From NCBI GenBank assembly GCA_043749225.1, contig JAYVEP010000119.1, positions 1 to 12,091 of the forward strand: a stretch of 12,091 bases of DNA, in the 5' to 3' direction. Source of the DNA: JANXUC01 sp043749225. GTDB lineage: Bacteria > Acidobacteriota > Terriglobia > Terriglobales > Acidobacteriaceae. Position numbers and translations under genes: made by a program. Below the pieces are notes generated by a model. That model searched no databases. It was not told where the DNA came from and saw only the letters and a list, made by a program, of their open reading frames with translations. This document shows, one piece after another, positions 1-6,396 of this stretch (the first letter of the stretch is position 1; each line of letters starts with the position of its first letter).

Positions 1-623
1 GATGCTGTGGCGGTCGCGATAGAGGCTGAGGGGAACGCCGTGCGTTGCGATCATGGAACGGAGAGCGCGGAGATAGCCGACGGTATTTTCGGCTTCCAGC
101 TGGAAGTGGGCGGCGAGGATCTGGCCGGTGGCGTCGTCTTGGAAGCCGAGCAGAGTGAGCACGGGGCCTCGACCGTTTAGCCAATCGTGGCGGCTGGCAT
201 CGGTCAGGGCCATCATGCCGAAACGCGGGCGGGTCGGGCGGCGCGAGCGATATTTCCGAGGGCGCCGCTTCTGCGGCGAGACCAGCTTGGCGGCCCGCAA
301 GGTGCGGCGCACGGTCTCGCGGCTGACGGCGAGGCCCTCCTCGTCGCGCAGCTCCTCCGCCGGATGGGAATCGTTGAAGCCGCGGTATTTGCCGCGGGCC
401 AGGTTCAATATCCACTGCTGCTGGGGAGGAGAAACGGCCCAAGGCACGGTGCGTCCGCGATTGCCGTGCTGCACCCAGGCCAGCGAGTCGGGCTGATAGC
501 GGCGTTTGAGCCGCCGCACCTGCCGCTCACTCAGTGCAGCAGGCGGGCAGCTTCGCGTACGCTCAGCCGCCCGCCTGCTGCATTCTCCATTACTTTCACC
601 CGTTGGAACTCTTTCTGACTCAT
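1..623 (-). pseudogene. ISNCY/IS1202-type transposase, 5' part, frameshifted and cut by window edge
   Basis: This is the N-terminal half of a DDE-type transposase, the enzyme that cuts and joins insertion-sequence ends. The start at 623 reads MSQKEFQRVKVMENAAGG and has AAGGG about 9 nt upstream. After 30 codons the frame ends at a TGA (531-533). The family sequence resumes from 534 in the next frame as LSERQVRRLKRRYQ and stays open to the window edge (178 more codons). It includes a helix-turn-helix region, VSRETVRRTLRAAK, and an RNase-H-fold start, MALTDASRHDWL and LGFQDDATGQILAAHF, which carries the first Asp residues expected of a DDE centre. The third acidic residue lies beyond the window. 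Restoring one base near 534 would rejoin the frames (LLxLSERQ), so a one-base deletion is the simplest reading; I see no slippery heptamer. The family name is from memory of similar transposases. Confidence 0.8.
535..582. repeat. 14-bp perfect inverted repeat inside the transposase gene
   Basis: The arms TGCAGCAGGCGGGC (535-548) and GCCCGCCTGCTGCA (569-582) are exact reverse complements separated by 20 nt. The repeat lies within codons of the helix-turn-helix region, and its inner gene-distal edge falls one base from the frameshift point (534). Confidence 0.85.
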
Positions 624-710
624 CGTCACCATCCCTTTGAGGGTGACATAGTCTCGTTGCAGTTAGGGGTGACATTATCTTGGAGCATCTACACGGTGCC
701 TGCCCCTGCA
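624..710 (-). mobile_element. Probable IS terminal region upstream of the transposase
   Basis: Two near-identical 14-mers, GGGTGACATAGTCT (641-654) and GGGTGACATTATCT (667-680), lie 26 bp apart just outside the transposase start. Repeats next to a transposase gene are usual for terminal binding sites. The exact outer end is not visible because the partner end is outside the window; it should lie between about 680 and 710, before the promoter of the acyl-CoA synthetase. A target duplication could not be checked. Confidence 0.5.
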
Positions 711-739
711 TTGCGCCCAGCATTTCTTCTCAGTACATT
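711..739 (+). promoter_or_regulatory. Putative sigma70-type promoter, leaderless for the acyl-CoA synthetase
   Basis: TTGCGC (711-716) and TACATT (734-739) are separated by 17 nt. The -10 hexamer ends 8 nt before the ATG at 748, so transcription would begin at or next to the start codon. No Shine-Dalgarno sequence precedes that ATG, which fits a leaderless message. Not tested; hexamer matches alone give moderate support. Confidence 0.45.
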
Positions 740-747
740 GCTAGAGA

Positions 748-2520
748 ATGGCTTCTCCAACCGTCAACGAGCTCTTTTACCGCATCGTCGAGCGCAATTC
801 TGAGCGCGTGATGATGCATCGCGAACATGCAGGGTGGATTCCCGTCTCCTCGTGGGAACTTTACCGGGACACTGCGGGAGTGGCTCGCGCGTTGCTTGAT
901 TGGAAGATTGCCAAGGGGGATCGCGTCGCCATTCTTAGCGAGAATCGACCGGCGTGGGCCATTGCGGATTTCGCGACTCTGCTGGTCGGCGGAGTTGTCG
1001 TTCCTATCTATCCGACGCTGACCGCAGAGCAGATCGCGCACATGCTGCGGGATTCTGGAACGCGCGCGATCTTTGTTTCCACGCAGCAACATCTGGATAA
1101 GGTCTTAGCGATTCGAGAACAGACTCCATTGGAACAAGTTGTGCTGATGGATCCAGTTGACACTTGCCCTGTCGTCCGAATGCAGGACTTGATGTTATCC
1201 GGCCAGGAATCGCGCGACTCTAAGTTGGATGAGCTCGCCCATAGCGTTGGGCCGGAAGATCTTGCAACCTTGCTGTACACGTCGGGCACGACGGGTGTTC
1301 CTAAGGGAGTGATGCTGACCCATGGGAATCTTGCGGCGAATTTCCTTTGTTCGCTGAACCCGTTTCCCTTTCCAGTGGACGCAACGAGCGTTTCGTTTCT
1401 GCCGCTTTCCCACATTACGGCGCGGCACGTGGATTACGCGCTGCTATATGAAGGTGTTGCGCTGGCTTACTGTCCGTTCCTGGAAGACCTGCCGCGGGCG
1501 TTGCAGGAGACTAGACCCAGCATTTTTGTGGCAGTGCCGCGGGTGTATGAAAAGATTCGGCTGCAAGCGGAGCACACGGCGCAGGGCTTTGCAAAACGCC
1601 ATATTCTGGACTGGGCTCTGAAAGTAGGTCGCGCCCATCGTGACGAGATTCTCGAGGGTCAGCGGCCGACATCCTGGTCCTGGCAAATGGCGGACCGGAT
1701 TGTGTTTTCACAGATTGTCCAAGGCTTGGGCGGACGGGTACACACCTTTATCTCTGGAGGCGCACCTCTCGGTCGCGAACTCGCCGAGTGGTTTGCGAAT
1801 GCCGGAATCCGTATTCACGAAGGCTACGGGTTGACGGAAACTTCGCCTGTGATCGCAGTCAACACACCAAGGGCGCACCGACTGGGAACGGTGGGTAAGC
1901 CGCTGCAGAATGTGGAAGTCCGTATTGCTGCGGACGGCGAGATATTGGTGAAGGGGCCTTCGGTCTTTCGTGGTTATTGGAACAAACCGCAAGAAACAGC
2001 CGATGCGTTTGTCGATGGATTCTTCAAGACGGGAGACATCGGCACGCTCGATGCCGACGGTTTTCTTTCCGTCACTGATCGCAAGAAGGATTTGATCAAG
2101 ACGTCTGGCGGCAAGTTTATTGCGCCGCAGCCGATTGAAGCCTCGCTGAAGAACAACGCTTTGATCGCCGAAGCGGTGGTAATTGGCGATAGGCGCAAAT
2201 TCCCCGCAGTGCTGATTTTGCCTTATTTTCCCGTTTTGGAAGACTGGGCGCAGGTCAGTCAAGTCCCCTTCACGTCCCGCAAGGAGTTGGTTGCCGAGCC
2301 GCGGGTGCGGGCGCTTTACGAAGGTATTGTCGAAAGCGTGAACGCCAACTTGGCCCGCTTTGAAAGGATGAAGAAGACTCTGCTCCTTGCGGATGAGTTT
2401 TCCGTCGCCGAGGGCACACTCACGCCCACGCTGAAGATGCGGCGCCGCGCCGTGGAGGAGCGGCATCGCGCGGTGATTGACGCGATGTACGCTGCCGCCG
2501 ACAAATCCCCCTCGGACTAA
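748..2520 (+). CDS. AMP-forming long-chain acyl-CoA synthetase (FadD15/FAA1-like)
   Basis: This 590-aa adenylate-forming enzyme probably activates long-chain fatty acids to acyl-CoA through an acyl-AMP intermediate. The family core motifs are all visible: the P-loop YTSGTTGVPKGVMLTHGN from residue 177, EGYGLTETSP at 358-367, KTGDIG around 427-432, and the hinge/catalytic segment DRKKDLIKTSGGKFIAPQPIE from residue 444. In that segment the GGK Gly-Gly-Lys follows the hinge as in long-chain synthetases. The length fits the FAA1/FadD15 group (about 600 aa). There is no signal peptide, so it is cytosolic or peripheral at the membrane. The ATG at 748 is used because the conserved N-terminus (TVNELFYRIVERNSERV) starts there; no Shine-Dalgarno is present. 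ThiG follows after 57 nt. The substrate chain length cannot be read from the sequence, and a related carboxylate ligase is possible. Confidence 0.92.
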   Translation: MASPTVNELFYRIVERNSERVMMHREHAGWIPVSSWELYRDTAGVARALLDWKIAKGDRVAILSENRPAWAIADFATLLVGGVVVPIYPTLTAEQIAHMLRDSGTRAIFVSTQQHLDKVLAIREQTPLEQVVLMDPVDTCPVVRMQDLMLSGQESRDSKLDELAHSVGPEDLATLLYTSGTTGVPKGVMLTHGNLAANFLCSLNPFPFPVDATSVSFLPLSHITARHVDYALLYEGVALAYCPFLEDLPRALQETRPSIFVAVPRVYEKIRLQAEHTAQGFAKRHILDWALKVGRAHRDEILEGQRPTSWSWQMADRIVFSQIVQGLGGRVHTFISGGAPLGRELAEWFANAGIRIHEGYGLTETSPVIAVNTPRAHRLGTVGKPLQNVEVRIAADGEILVKGPSVFRGYWNKPQETADAFVDGFFKTGDIGTLDADGFLSVTDRKKDLIKTSGGKFIAPQPIEASLKNNALIAEAVVIGDRRKFPAVLILPYFPVLEDWAQVSQVPFTSRKELVAEPRVRALYEGIVESVNANLARFERMKKTLLLADEFSVAEGTLTPTLKMRRRAVEERHRAVIDAMYAAADKSPSD

Positions 2521-2565
2521 TCGCCTGAGCTATTGGTCGGCCATCCGCCCTGGCTCGCAGGCGGA

Positions 2566-2571
2566 TACAAT
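2566..2571 (+). promoter_or_regulatory. Putative -10 element of thiG, leaderless arrangement
   Basis: TACAAT ends 6 nt before the thiG ATG at 2578, and no Shine-Dalgarno sequence lies between them. A -35 hexamer is not recognisable at 16-18 nt spacing. The imperfect hairpin CCGCCCTG/CAGGCGG just upstream (about 2546-2564) has no T-tract, so it is not a convincing terminator of the preceding gene. The 57-nt gap is too short to hold a TPP riboswitch, and none of its core motifs is seen. Confidence 0.35.
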
Positions 2572-2577
2572 AAAGAC

Positions 2578-3363
2578 ATGTCACAGACGGTTCAAGATAC
2601 GCTCAAGATCGCGGGACGAGAGCTGCGTTCGCGGCTTATTGTAGGCACAGGAAAGTACAAGTCGTTTCAAGAGAACGCGCGTGCGCTCGAAGCCAGCGGA
2701 GCGGATATGGTCACCGTCGCCGTGCGGCGCGTGAATCTGGATCGCAACAAGGAATCGCTGCTCGACTTCATCGATCCGAAAAAGTATATTCTGCTGCCTA
2801 ATACAGCGGGATGCTACACGGCTGATGAAGCCATCCGCACGGCTCATCTGGGGCGCGAAGTTGGACTTTCCAGTTGGGTAAAGCTGGAAGTTATCGGCGA
2901 TCAGGCTACGCTCTACCCCGACATTCATGCGACTCTGGAAGCTACTCGGGTTTTGGTGAAAGATGGTTTTACCGTGCTCGCTTACACCTCGGACGATGTC
3001 GTCTTCGCGAAGCGCCTGGTCGATGCTGGCGCGGCCGCAGTGATGCCGTTGGGTGCGCCGATTGGCAGCGGGTTGGGTATTCAGAATGAAGCAAATCTGC
3101 GAATCTTGCGCGAGATGATCATGGGCGTTCCGTTGATTCTTGACGCCGGCGTGGGTACGGCTTCCGACGCTGCGATCGCCATGGAGCTTGGCTATGACGC
3201 AGTACTGATGAACACTGGCATCGCAGCCGCACAGGAGCCTGTTCTAATGGCGGAAGCGATGAAACATGCCGTCATTGCTGGGCGTATGGCTTACCTGGCG
3301 GGGCGCATGCCGAAGAAGCTTTATGCTACGGCGAGTTCTCCGTTGGAAGGGGTTGTAGGGTAG
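2578..3363 (+). CDS. thiG: Thiazole synthase ThiG
   Basis: ThiG builds the thiazole phosphate ring of thiamine from deoxyxylulose 5-phosphate, dehydroglycine and sulfur carried on ThiS thiocarboxylate. The 261-aa product is a single TIM barrel of normal family length. Visible family landmarks are SRLIVGTGKYKSF near the N-terminus, WVKLEVIGD with the Schiff-base lysine at K102 and the nearby acid E104, the phosphate-binding PLGAPIGSGLGIQN, DAGVGTASDAAIAMELG, and the terminal ASSPLEG. The ATG at 2578 is chosen over an in-frame TTG at 2533 because family similarity begins at TLKIAGRELRSRLIVGTG. No thiS, thiH, thiO, thiF or thiE lies in the window, so its partners must be elsewhere. Its stop is only 6 nt from the convergent stop of the FtsB-like gene. 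Confidence 0.95.
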   Translation: MSQTVQDTLKIAGRELRSRLIVGTGKYKSFQENARALEASGADMVTVAVRRVNLDRNKESLLDFIDPKKYILLPNTAGCYTADEAIRTAHLGREVGLSSWVKLEVIGDQATLYPDIHATLEATRVLVKDGFTVLAYTSDDVVFAKRLVDAGAAAVMPLGAPIGSGLGIQNEANLRILREMIMGVPLILDAGVGTASDAAIAMELGYDAVLMNTGIAAAQEPVLMAEAMKHAVIAGRMAYLAGRMPKKLYATASSPLEGVVG

Positions 3364-3369
3364 CGCCAA

Positions 3370-3819
3370 CTACTTCTTCGCGGAATTATTCTTCGGCGTC
3401 TGCGCAGGCGGGGGCGGGGGAGCTACATAGACGATTTCTCCCGTTTTCGTATAGTGCAGTTGTTCGCGGGCTTCGCGCTCGATCGCGGCAGGATCGGATT
3501 TCAGAGCCTCTACGTGTCTCTGCAATTGATCGTTCTCTTTTTGCAACTGGCTTACGTCTTTTTCCAAAGCGCTGTATTCAGCTCGCTTCTTTCCGTAGGC
3601 AACTGTGCCATTGGCGCCGAAAAGAACGTGGAAAAGAATCCACGCGGCAAGCACGCTGGCGACGGCGGTTCCCAGCTTGCGACGCCAGCCGAATACGCGC
3701 GTTATGGTTGGCTCCAGCTTCTCCGCAGATTGCAGAACGAATTCGCCGGTGCGGCGCACGCCCTCGTCGCCACTGGGAAGGCGCATGGACTGCAGGCGTG
3801 ATTTAAATTTTTCTTTCAT
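3370..3819 (-). CDS. FtsB/DivIC-like septum formation initiator
   Basis: This 149-aa single-pass membrane protein is probably a divisome component of the FtsB/DivIC family, which pairs with FtsL by a periplasmic coiled coil. A basic cytoplasmic N-terminus of about 48 residues precedes a hydrophobic segment at about 50-68 (TAVASVLAAWILFHVLF). A coiled coil at about 78-108 (ALEKDVSQLQKENDQLQ) follows, then the hallmark SDPAAIEREAREQLHYTKTGEIVYV (108-132). The C-terminus is proline-rich (APPPPPAQTP) and then Lys-rich. The family call rests on topology plus the DP..IE..AR....GE pattern; E. coli FtsB has a much shorter cytoplasmic tail. The ATG lies 3 nt after the phosphohexomutase stop (TAACGGATG), so translation is probably coupled. 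Confidence 0.85.
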   Translation of the reverse strand: MKEKFKSRLQSMRLPSGDEGVRRTGEFVLQSAEKLEPTITRVFGWRRKLGTAVASVLAAWILFHVLFGANGTVAYGKKRAEYSALEKDVSQLQKENDQLQRHVEALKSDPAAIEREAREQLHYTKTGEIVYVAPPPPPAQTPKNNSAKK

Positions 3820-3822
3820 CCG

Positions 3823-5253
3823 TTATTCAAAAATCCACTGCTTCGCAGCAACGCTTAACTTGTCTAAATCCTGCTGCGTACCAGCTTCCGTATAAACACG
3901 AACCACTGGCTCCGTACCTGAAAGCCGGTAGCAAACCCAGCTTCCGTCGGCAAAAAGCAGCTTCAAACCATCCTTGCGAACCACTTCCTTGATGTCCAGC
4001 CCGGAAAAATCGCGCGGCTCCATCCCCAACTTCTTAGTGAACTTGGCTTTCACATCGTCCGTCAAGCGGAAGTTCTCTCTTTGTGGGTAGAAGGAACCAA
4101 CTTTGACAAACAGCTCACTCAGTTGCCGGCCAAGGGACTTGCCTCGGCGCGCCACCATCTCGCAGCACAGCAGCCCGGCGATCACTCCATCTTTTTCTGG
4201 CGTGTGGTGACGAATGGAAAGCCCCGCACTCTCTTCCCCTCCAATGGCGATTCTGTCCTGCTTGATGAGCTCGCCAATGTACTTGAAGCCCACGGGCGTC
4301 TCATGCAGCTCAACTTTGTGATGCTCGGCCAGCGCGTTGATCAAGTTCGTCGTCGCCACCGATTTTCCGACACCATTCTTCCACCCGCGCACTTCGACCA
4401 AGTAATCGAAGAGCAGCGCGACGATGTAGTTAGGCTGCAAGAAAGTTCCATCTTCATCCACAATGCCGAAGCGGTCGGCGTCGCCATCGGTCGCAATGCC
4501 AATGTGGGCGCGAGTTTCGCGCATCTTTACACGCAAGTCTTCCAGCAGATGGTCGTCAGGCTCCGGCGCGTGATTGCCAAATAGAACATCGCGATAGTCA
4601 TGCACGGTTACGACTTGCACGCCGCTGTCGCGAAGAAGTTCATCGGAGTATCCACGCGCTGCTCCCCACATGGGATCGAACGCTACACGCAGCCCCGCTT
4701 TGTTGATGACGTCGAAATCCACCGCTTCTTTCAACCGCTGCATGTAAGGCGGTTTCGGATCGAGAGCCACGGAATCGCCTTTCAACCCGGGCGCGATTGC
4801 TCCGGCATCGATTGCAGCAATCTCCGCTTCGATTCTCTTCGTCACTTCCGGCAGCGCCGGCGCGCCGTCGGGCGTCGAGAACTTAATGCCGTTGTATTCC
4901 GGTGGATTGTGCGACGCGGTAAAGTTAATCGCGCCATCGGCTTTGTTGTGCATCACGGCGTGTGAAATCGCCGGCGTTGGCGTGGCCTCGGCAACCATCA
5001 AGGAAGTGATGCCGTAGCTGCTCAGAATCTCGGCGGCCATCGCGCAAAACGTCTCGCCCAGGAAGCGAGGATCGCGTCCGACAATCACGCGCGCGCCGCT
5101 GGGCTTCTCAGAAACCACATAGCGCGCAATGCCGCCGACCGCGCGTCGGACATTGGCAAAAGTAAATTCTTCGCCAATCACTGCTCGCCATCCGGAAGTG
5201 CCAAACTTGATTGGAGTCGCCGTTCCTTGAGTGCCTGCAGTTTGAGTCGTCAT
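3823..5253 (-). CDS. Phosphoglucomutase/phosphomannomutase family protein
   Basis: This 476-aa alpha-D-phosphohexomutase interconverts hexose 1- and 6-phosphates for cell-wall, glycogen or exopolysaccharide precursors; the exact sugar cannot be assigned. All four family motifs are intact: the phosphoserine loop TASHNP with S114, the Mg-binding DGDADRFG (256-263), the sugar-specificity GEESAG (339-344), and the phosphate-clamp RLSGTEP (443-449). The start at 5253 is preferred over one eight codons upstream because AAAGG lies about 7 nt before it and similarity begins at IKFGTSGWRAVIGEEF. GWRAVIGEEFT resembles the stand-alone PGM group more than GlmM. The FtsB-like gene follows in the same transcript. 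It is divergent from cutA across 90 bp; a weak TATTTT hexamer is the only promoter hint. Confidence 0.92.
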   Translation of the reverse strand: MTTQTAGTQGTATPIKFGTSGWRAVIGEEFTFANVRRAVGGIARYVVSEKPSGARVIVGRDPRFLGETFCAMAAEILSSYGITSLMVAEATPTPAISHAVMHNKADGAINFTASHNPPEYNGIKFSTPDGAPALPEVTKRIEAEIAAIDAGAIAPGLKGDSVALDPKPPYMQRLKEAVDFDVINKAGLRVAFDPMWGAARGYSDELLRDSGVQVVTVHDYRDVLFGNHAPEPDDHLLEDLRVKMRETRAHIGIATDGDADRFGIVDEDGTFLQPNYIVALLFDYLVEVRGWKNGVGKSVATTNLINALAEHHKVELHETPVGFKYIGELIKQDRIAIGGEESAGLSIRHHTPEKDGVIAGLLCCEMVARRGKSLGRQLSELFVKVGSFYPQRENFRLTDDVKAKFTKKLGMEPRDFSGLDIKEVVRKDGLKLLFADGSWVCYRLSGTEPVVRVYTEAGTQQDLDKLSVAAKQWIFE

Positions 5254-5343
5254 GGTTTGCCTTTCAAGGCCGAACAAGTGAAAATACGCCGATGCCGTTT
5301 GAACGAAGCCGATGGCAGACAGCCAACAGCCGCACCATTTTAT

Positions 5344-5673
5344 ATGACCGACAAACGCCTAGTGCTCTCGACCGCCGGATCTCAGGAAGAAGCTCGCCGG
5401 ATCGCCCACGCCCTCGTCGAGAGGCGTCTAGCCGCCTGCGTCAACATCGTACCCGGAGTGGAATCTATTTATCGCTGGCAAGGGAAAGTCGAGACTGCGG
5501 CAGAGTGGCTGCTTCTGATTAAGACGACGGCTGAGGCGTTCCCGCGTTTGCGAGACACGTTGGCGGAGTTGCACTCGTATGAAGTTCCGGAATGTATTGC
5601 CCTGGTGGTCGACGAGGGTGAAACAAACTATCTGGAATGGATTGGGGAGTCGGTGGGCTGGCACAGCAAGTAA
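5344..5673 (+). CDS. cutA: Divalent-cation tolerance protein CutA
   Basis: This 109-aa member of the CutA1 family forms a stable PII-like trimer and is linked to copper tolerance in E. coli; its true function in most bacteria is unsettled. The family segments are clear: EEARRIAHALVERRLAACVNI (15-35) with the conserved C32, the SIYRWQGKVE strand (41-50), WLLLIKTT (55-62), and LHSYEVPECIAL (76-87), usually HPYEVPE. The start MTDKRLVLST is chosen from family length and because the upstream open frame is unlike the family. No Shine-Dalgarno precedes the ATG; the sequence there is AT-rich (ATTTTAT). The gene ends 8 nt before a strong hairpin terminator. Confidence 0.93.
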   Translation: MTDKRLVLSTAGSQEEARRIAHALVERRLAACVNIVPGVESIYRWQGKVETAAEWLLLIKTTAEAFPRLRDTLAELHSYEVPECIALVVDEGETNYLEWIGESVGWHSK

Positions 5674-5681
5674 GAAAACGA

Positions 5682-5713
5682 TGGCGGCAGGTTTTCCTGC
5701 CGCCACTTTCTCC
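5682..5713. terminator. Bidirectional terminator between cutA and the heptad-repeat gene
   Basis: A perfect 10-bp stem, TGGCGGCAGG (5682-5691) with CCTGCCGCCA (5696-5705) and a TTTT loop, is followed on plus by CTTTCTCC. On minus it is followed by TCGTTTTCTT. It sits between two convergent genes and can end both. Confidence 0.8.
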
Positions 5714-5722
5714 AGCAAGTAA

Positions 5723-6217
5723 CTACTTGCCTTTCCGGTCATGCCGGATGTCGCGCTTGTCGTGACGAATATCTTTACGGTCGCCACGGGCATCAGTGCG
5801 GTCGTGGTGCAAATCGCGTTTGTCGTGGTTGATGTCCCGCTGATCGCGATTGCGATCGACGCGGTCGTGGCTCAGGTCACGACGGTCGTGGTTGATGTCC
5901 CGCTGCTCCGCTCTAGCGGCGGCGGTGTTCCCGCTTTTCAGGTCCTGTGCCCGCTCTCTGCGATCCTGGTTGAGGGCTCTACGATCATGGTTGATGTCGC
6001 GTTGGTCTTGGTTGCGGTCGACGCGGTCGTGGTTCAAGTCGCGTTGATCGTGGCGAATCTCTTTGCCATCATTGCGCAGATCGCGGCGGTCATGGCGCAA
6101 GTCTTTGCGATCACCCCGAACATCGCTGTTCGGCGCAACCGGGGTATCGGCGGTTTGGGCGAATGTGCACAGCGAAGCCATGGCAACAAACGTCAGAGTC
6201 AAGAAACTGCGTCGCAT
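5723..6217 (-). CDS. Secreted charged heptad-repeat protein (HDRRD repeats), function unknown
   Basis: The 164-aa product has a signal peptide (MRRSFLTLTFVAMASLCTFA, cleavage expected near residues 20-24). The mature part is almost all D, R, H, N, K and Q. From residue 32 to 162 it is built of seventeen 7-residue units with consensus D-[IL]-[NR]-H-D-R-R. Nine units run from 32 to 94, a 12-residue interruption (SGNTAAARAEQR, 95-106) breaks phase, and eight units run from 107 to 162. A block HDRVDRNxDQRDINHD occurs in both halves (63-78 and 117-132). The mature part has no Cys or catalytic motif. The repeat D-x-N-x-D spacing and many His could bind divalent metals, or the protein may be an extended polyampholyte; both are inferences. 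AGGAG sits 6 nt before the ATG, a good Shine-Dalgarno site. The open frame on the other strand here is a mirror of the repeat. Confidence 0.8.
   Translation of the reverse strand: MRRSFLTLTFVAMASLCTFAQTADTPVAPNSDVRGDRKDLRHDRRDLRNDGKEIRHDQRDLNHDRVDRNQDQRDINHDRRALNQDRRERAQDLKSGNTAAARAEQRDINHDRRDLSHDRVDRNRDQRDINHDKRDLHHDRTDARGDRKDIRHDKRDIRHDRKGK
5732..6124 (-). repeat. Tandem 21-nt coding repeats (seventeen units)
   Basis: The heptads of the secreted protein correspond to 21-nt units with many synonymous differences between copies. The run is interrupted at 5900-5935 by the 36-nt non-repeat insert. Divergence between units indicates an old expansion under protein-level constraint rather than a recent slippage tract. 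Confidence 0.8.
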
Positions 6218-6225
6218 ATGAATCT

Positions 6226-6235
6226 CCTAATTAGG
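6226..6235. promoter_or_regulatory. Palindrome overlapping the Shine-Dalgarno of the heptad-repeat gene
   Basis: CCTAATTAGG is a perfect 10-bp palindrome whose last bases are part of the AGGAG ribosome site on minus. It could be an operator; it has no loop and so is not an RNA hairpin. The rest of the 179-bp gap to the preceding gene contains a TTGACT hexamer on minus (6264-6269) but no good -10 at normal spacing. Confidence 0.25.
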
Positions 6236-6396
6236 GGTTGGAGCTAATTTCGTCCTACGCAAGAGTCAAACCCCGGGCCTGCGGAAAAGTTTCGCAGAGG
6301 AGTTTTGATTGCGGAAGTTACCGCCGGACATGGCCAATCGGGGAAGGCAACCTCTTTCATTGCAATAACTTCTTTGTGATGGCCTACAAGGAAACG

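Noticed and set aside
1708..2466. 252-codon open frame on minus
   Set aside because: It lies wholly antisense to the acyl-CoA synthetase, whose conserved motifs fix the coding strand; the product has no domain pattern.
2521..2577. Possible TPP riboswitch before thiG
   Set aside because: The gap is 57 nt and lacks the conserved TPP riboswitch core motifs.
4081..4584. 167-codon open frame on plus
   Set aside because: It is antisense to the phosphohexomutase, which shows all four catalytic motifs.
5741..6247. 168-codon hydrophobic repetitive frame on plus, and a CRISPR-like look to the region
   Set aside because: This is the mirror of the 21-nt coding repeats of the secreted heptad protein. 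The units are contiguous and divergent, with no spacers, so it is neither a membrane protein nor a CRISPR array.
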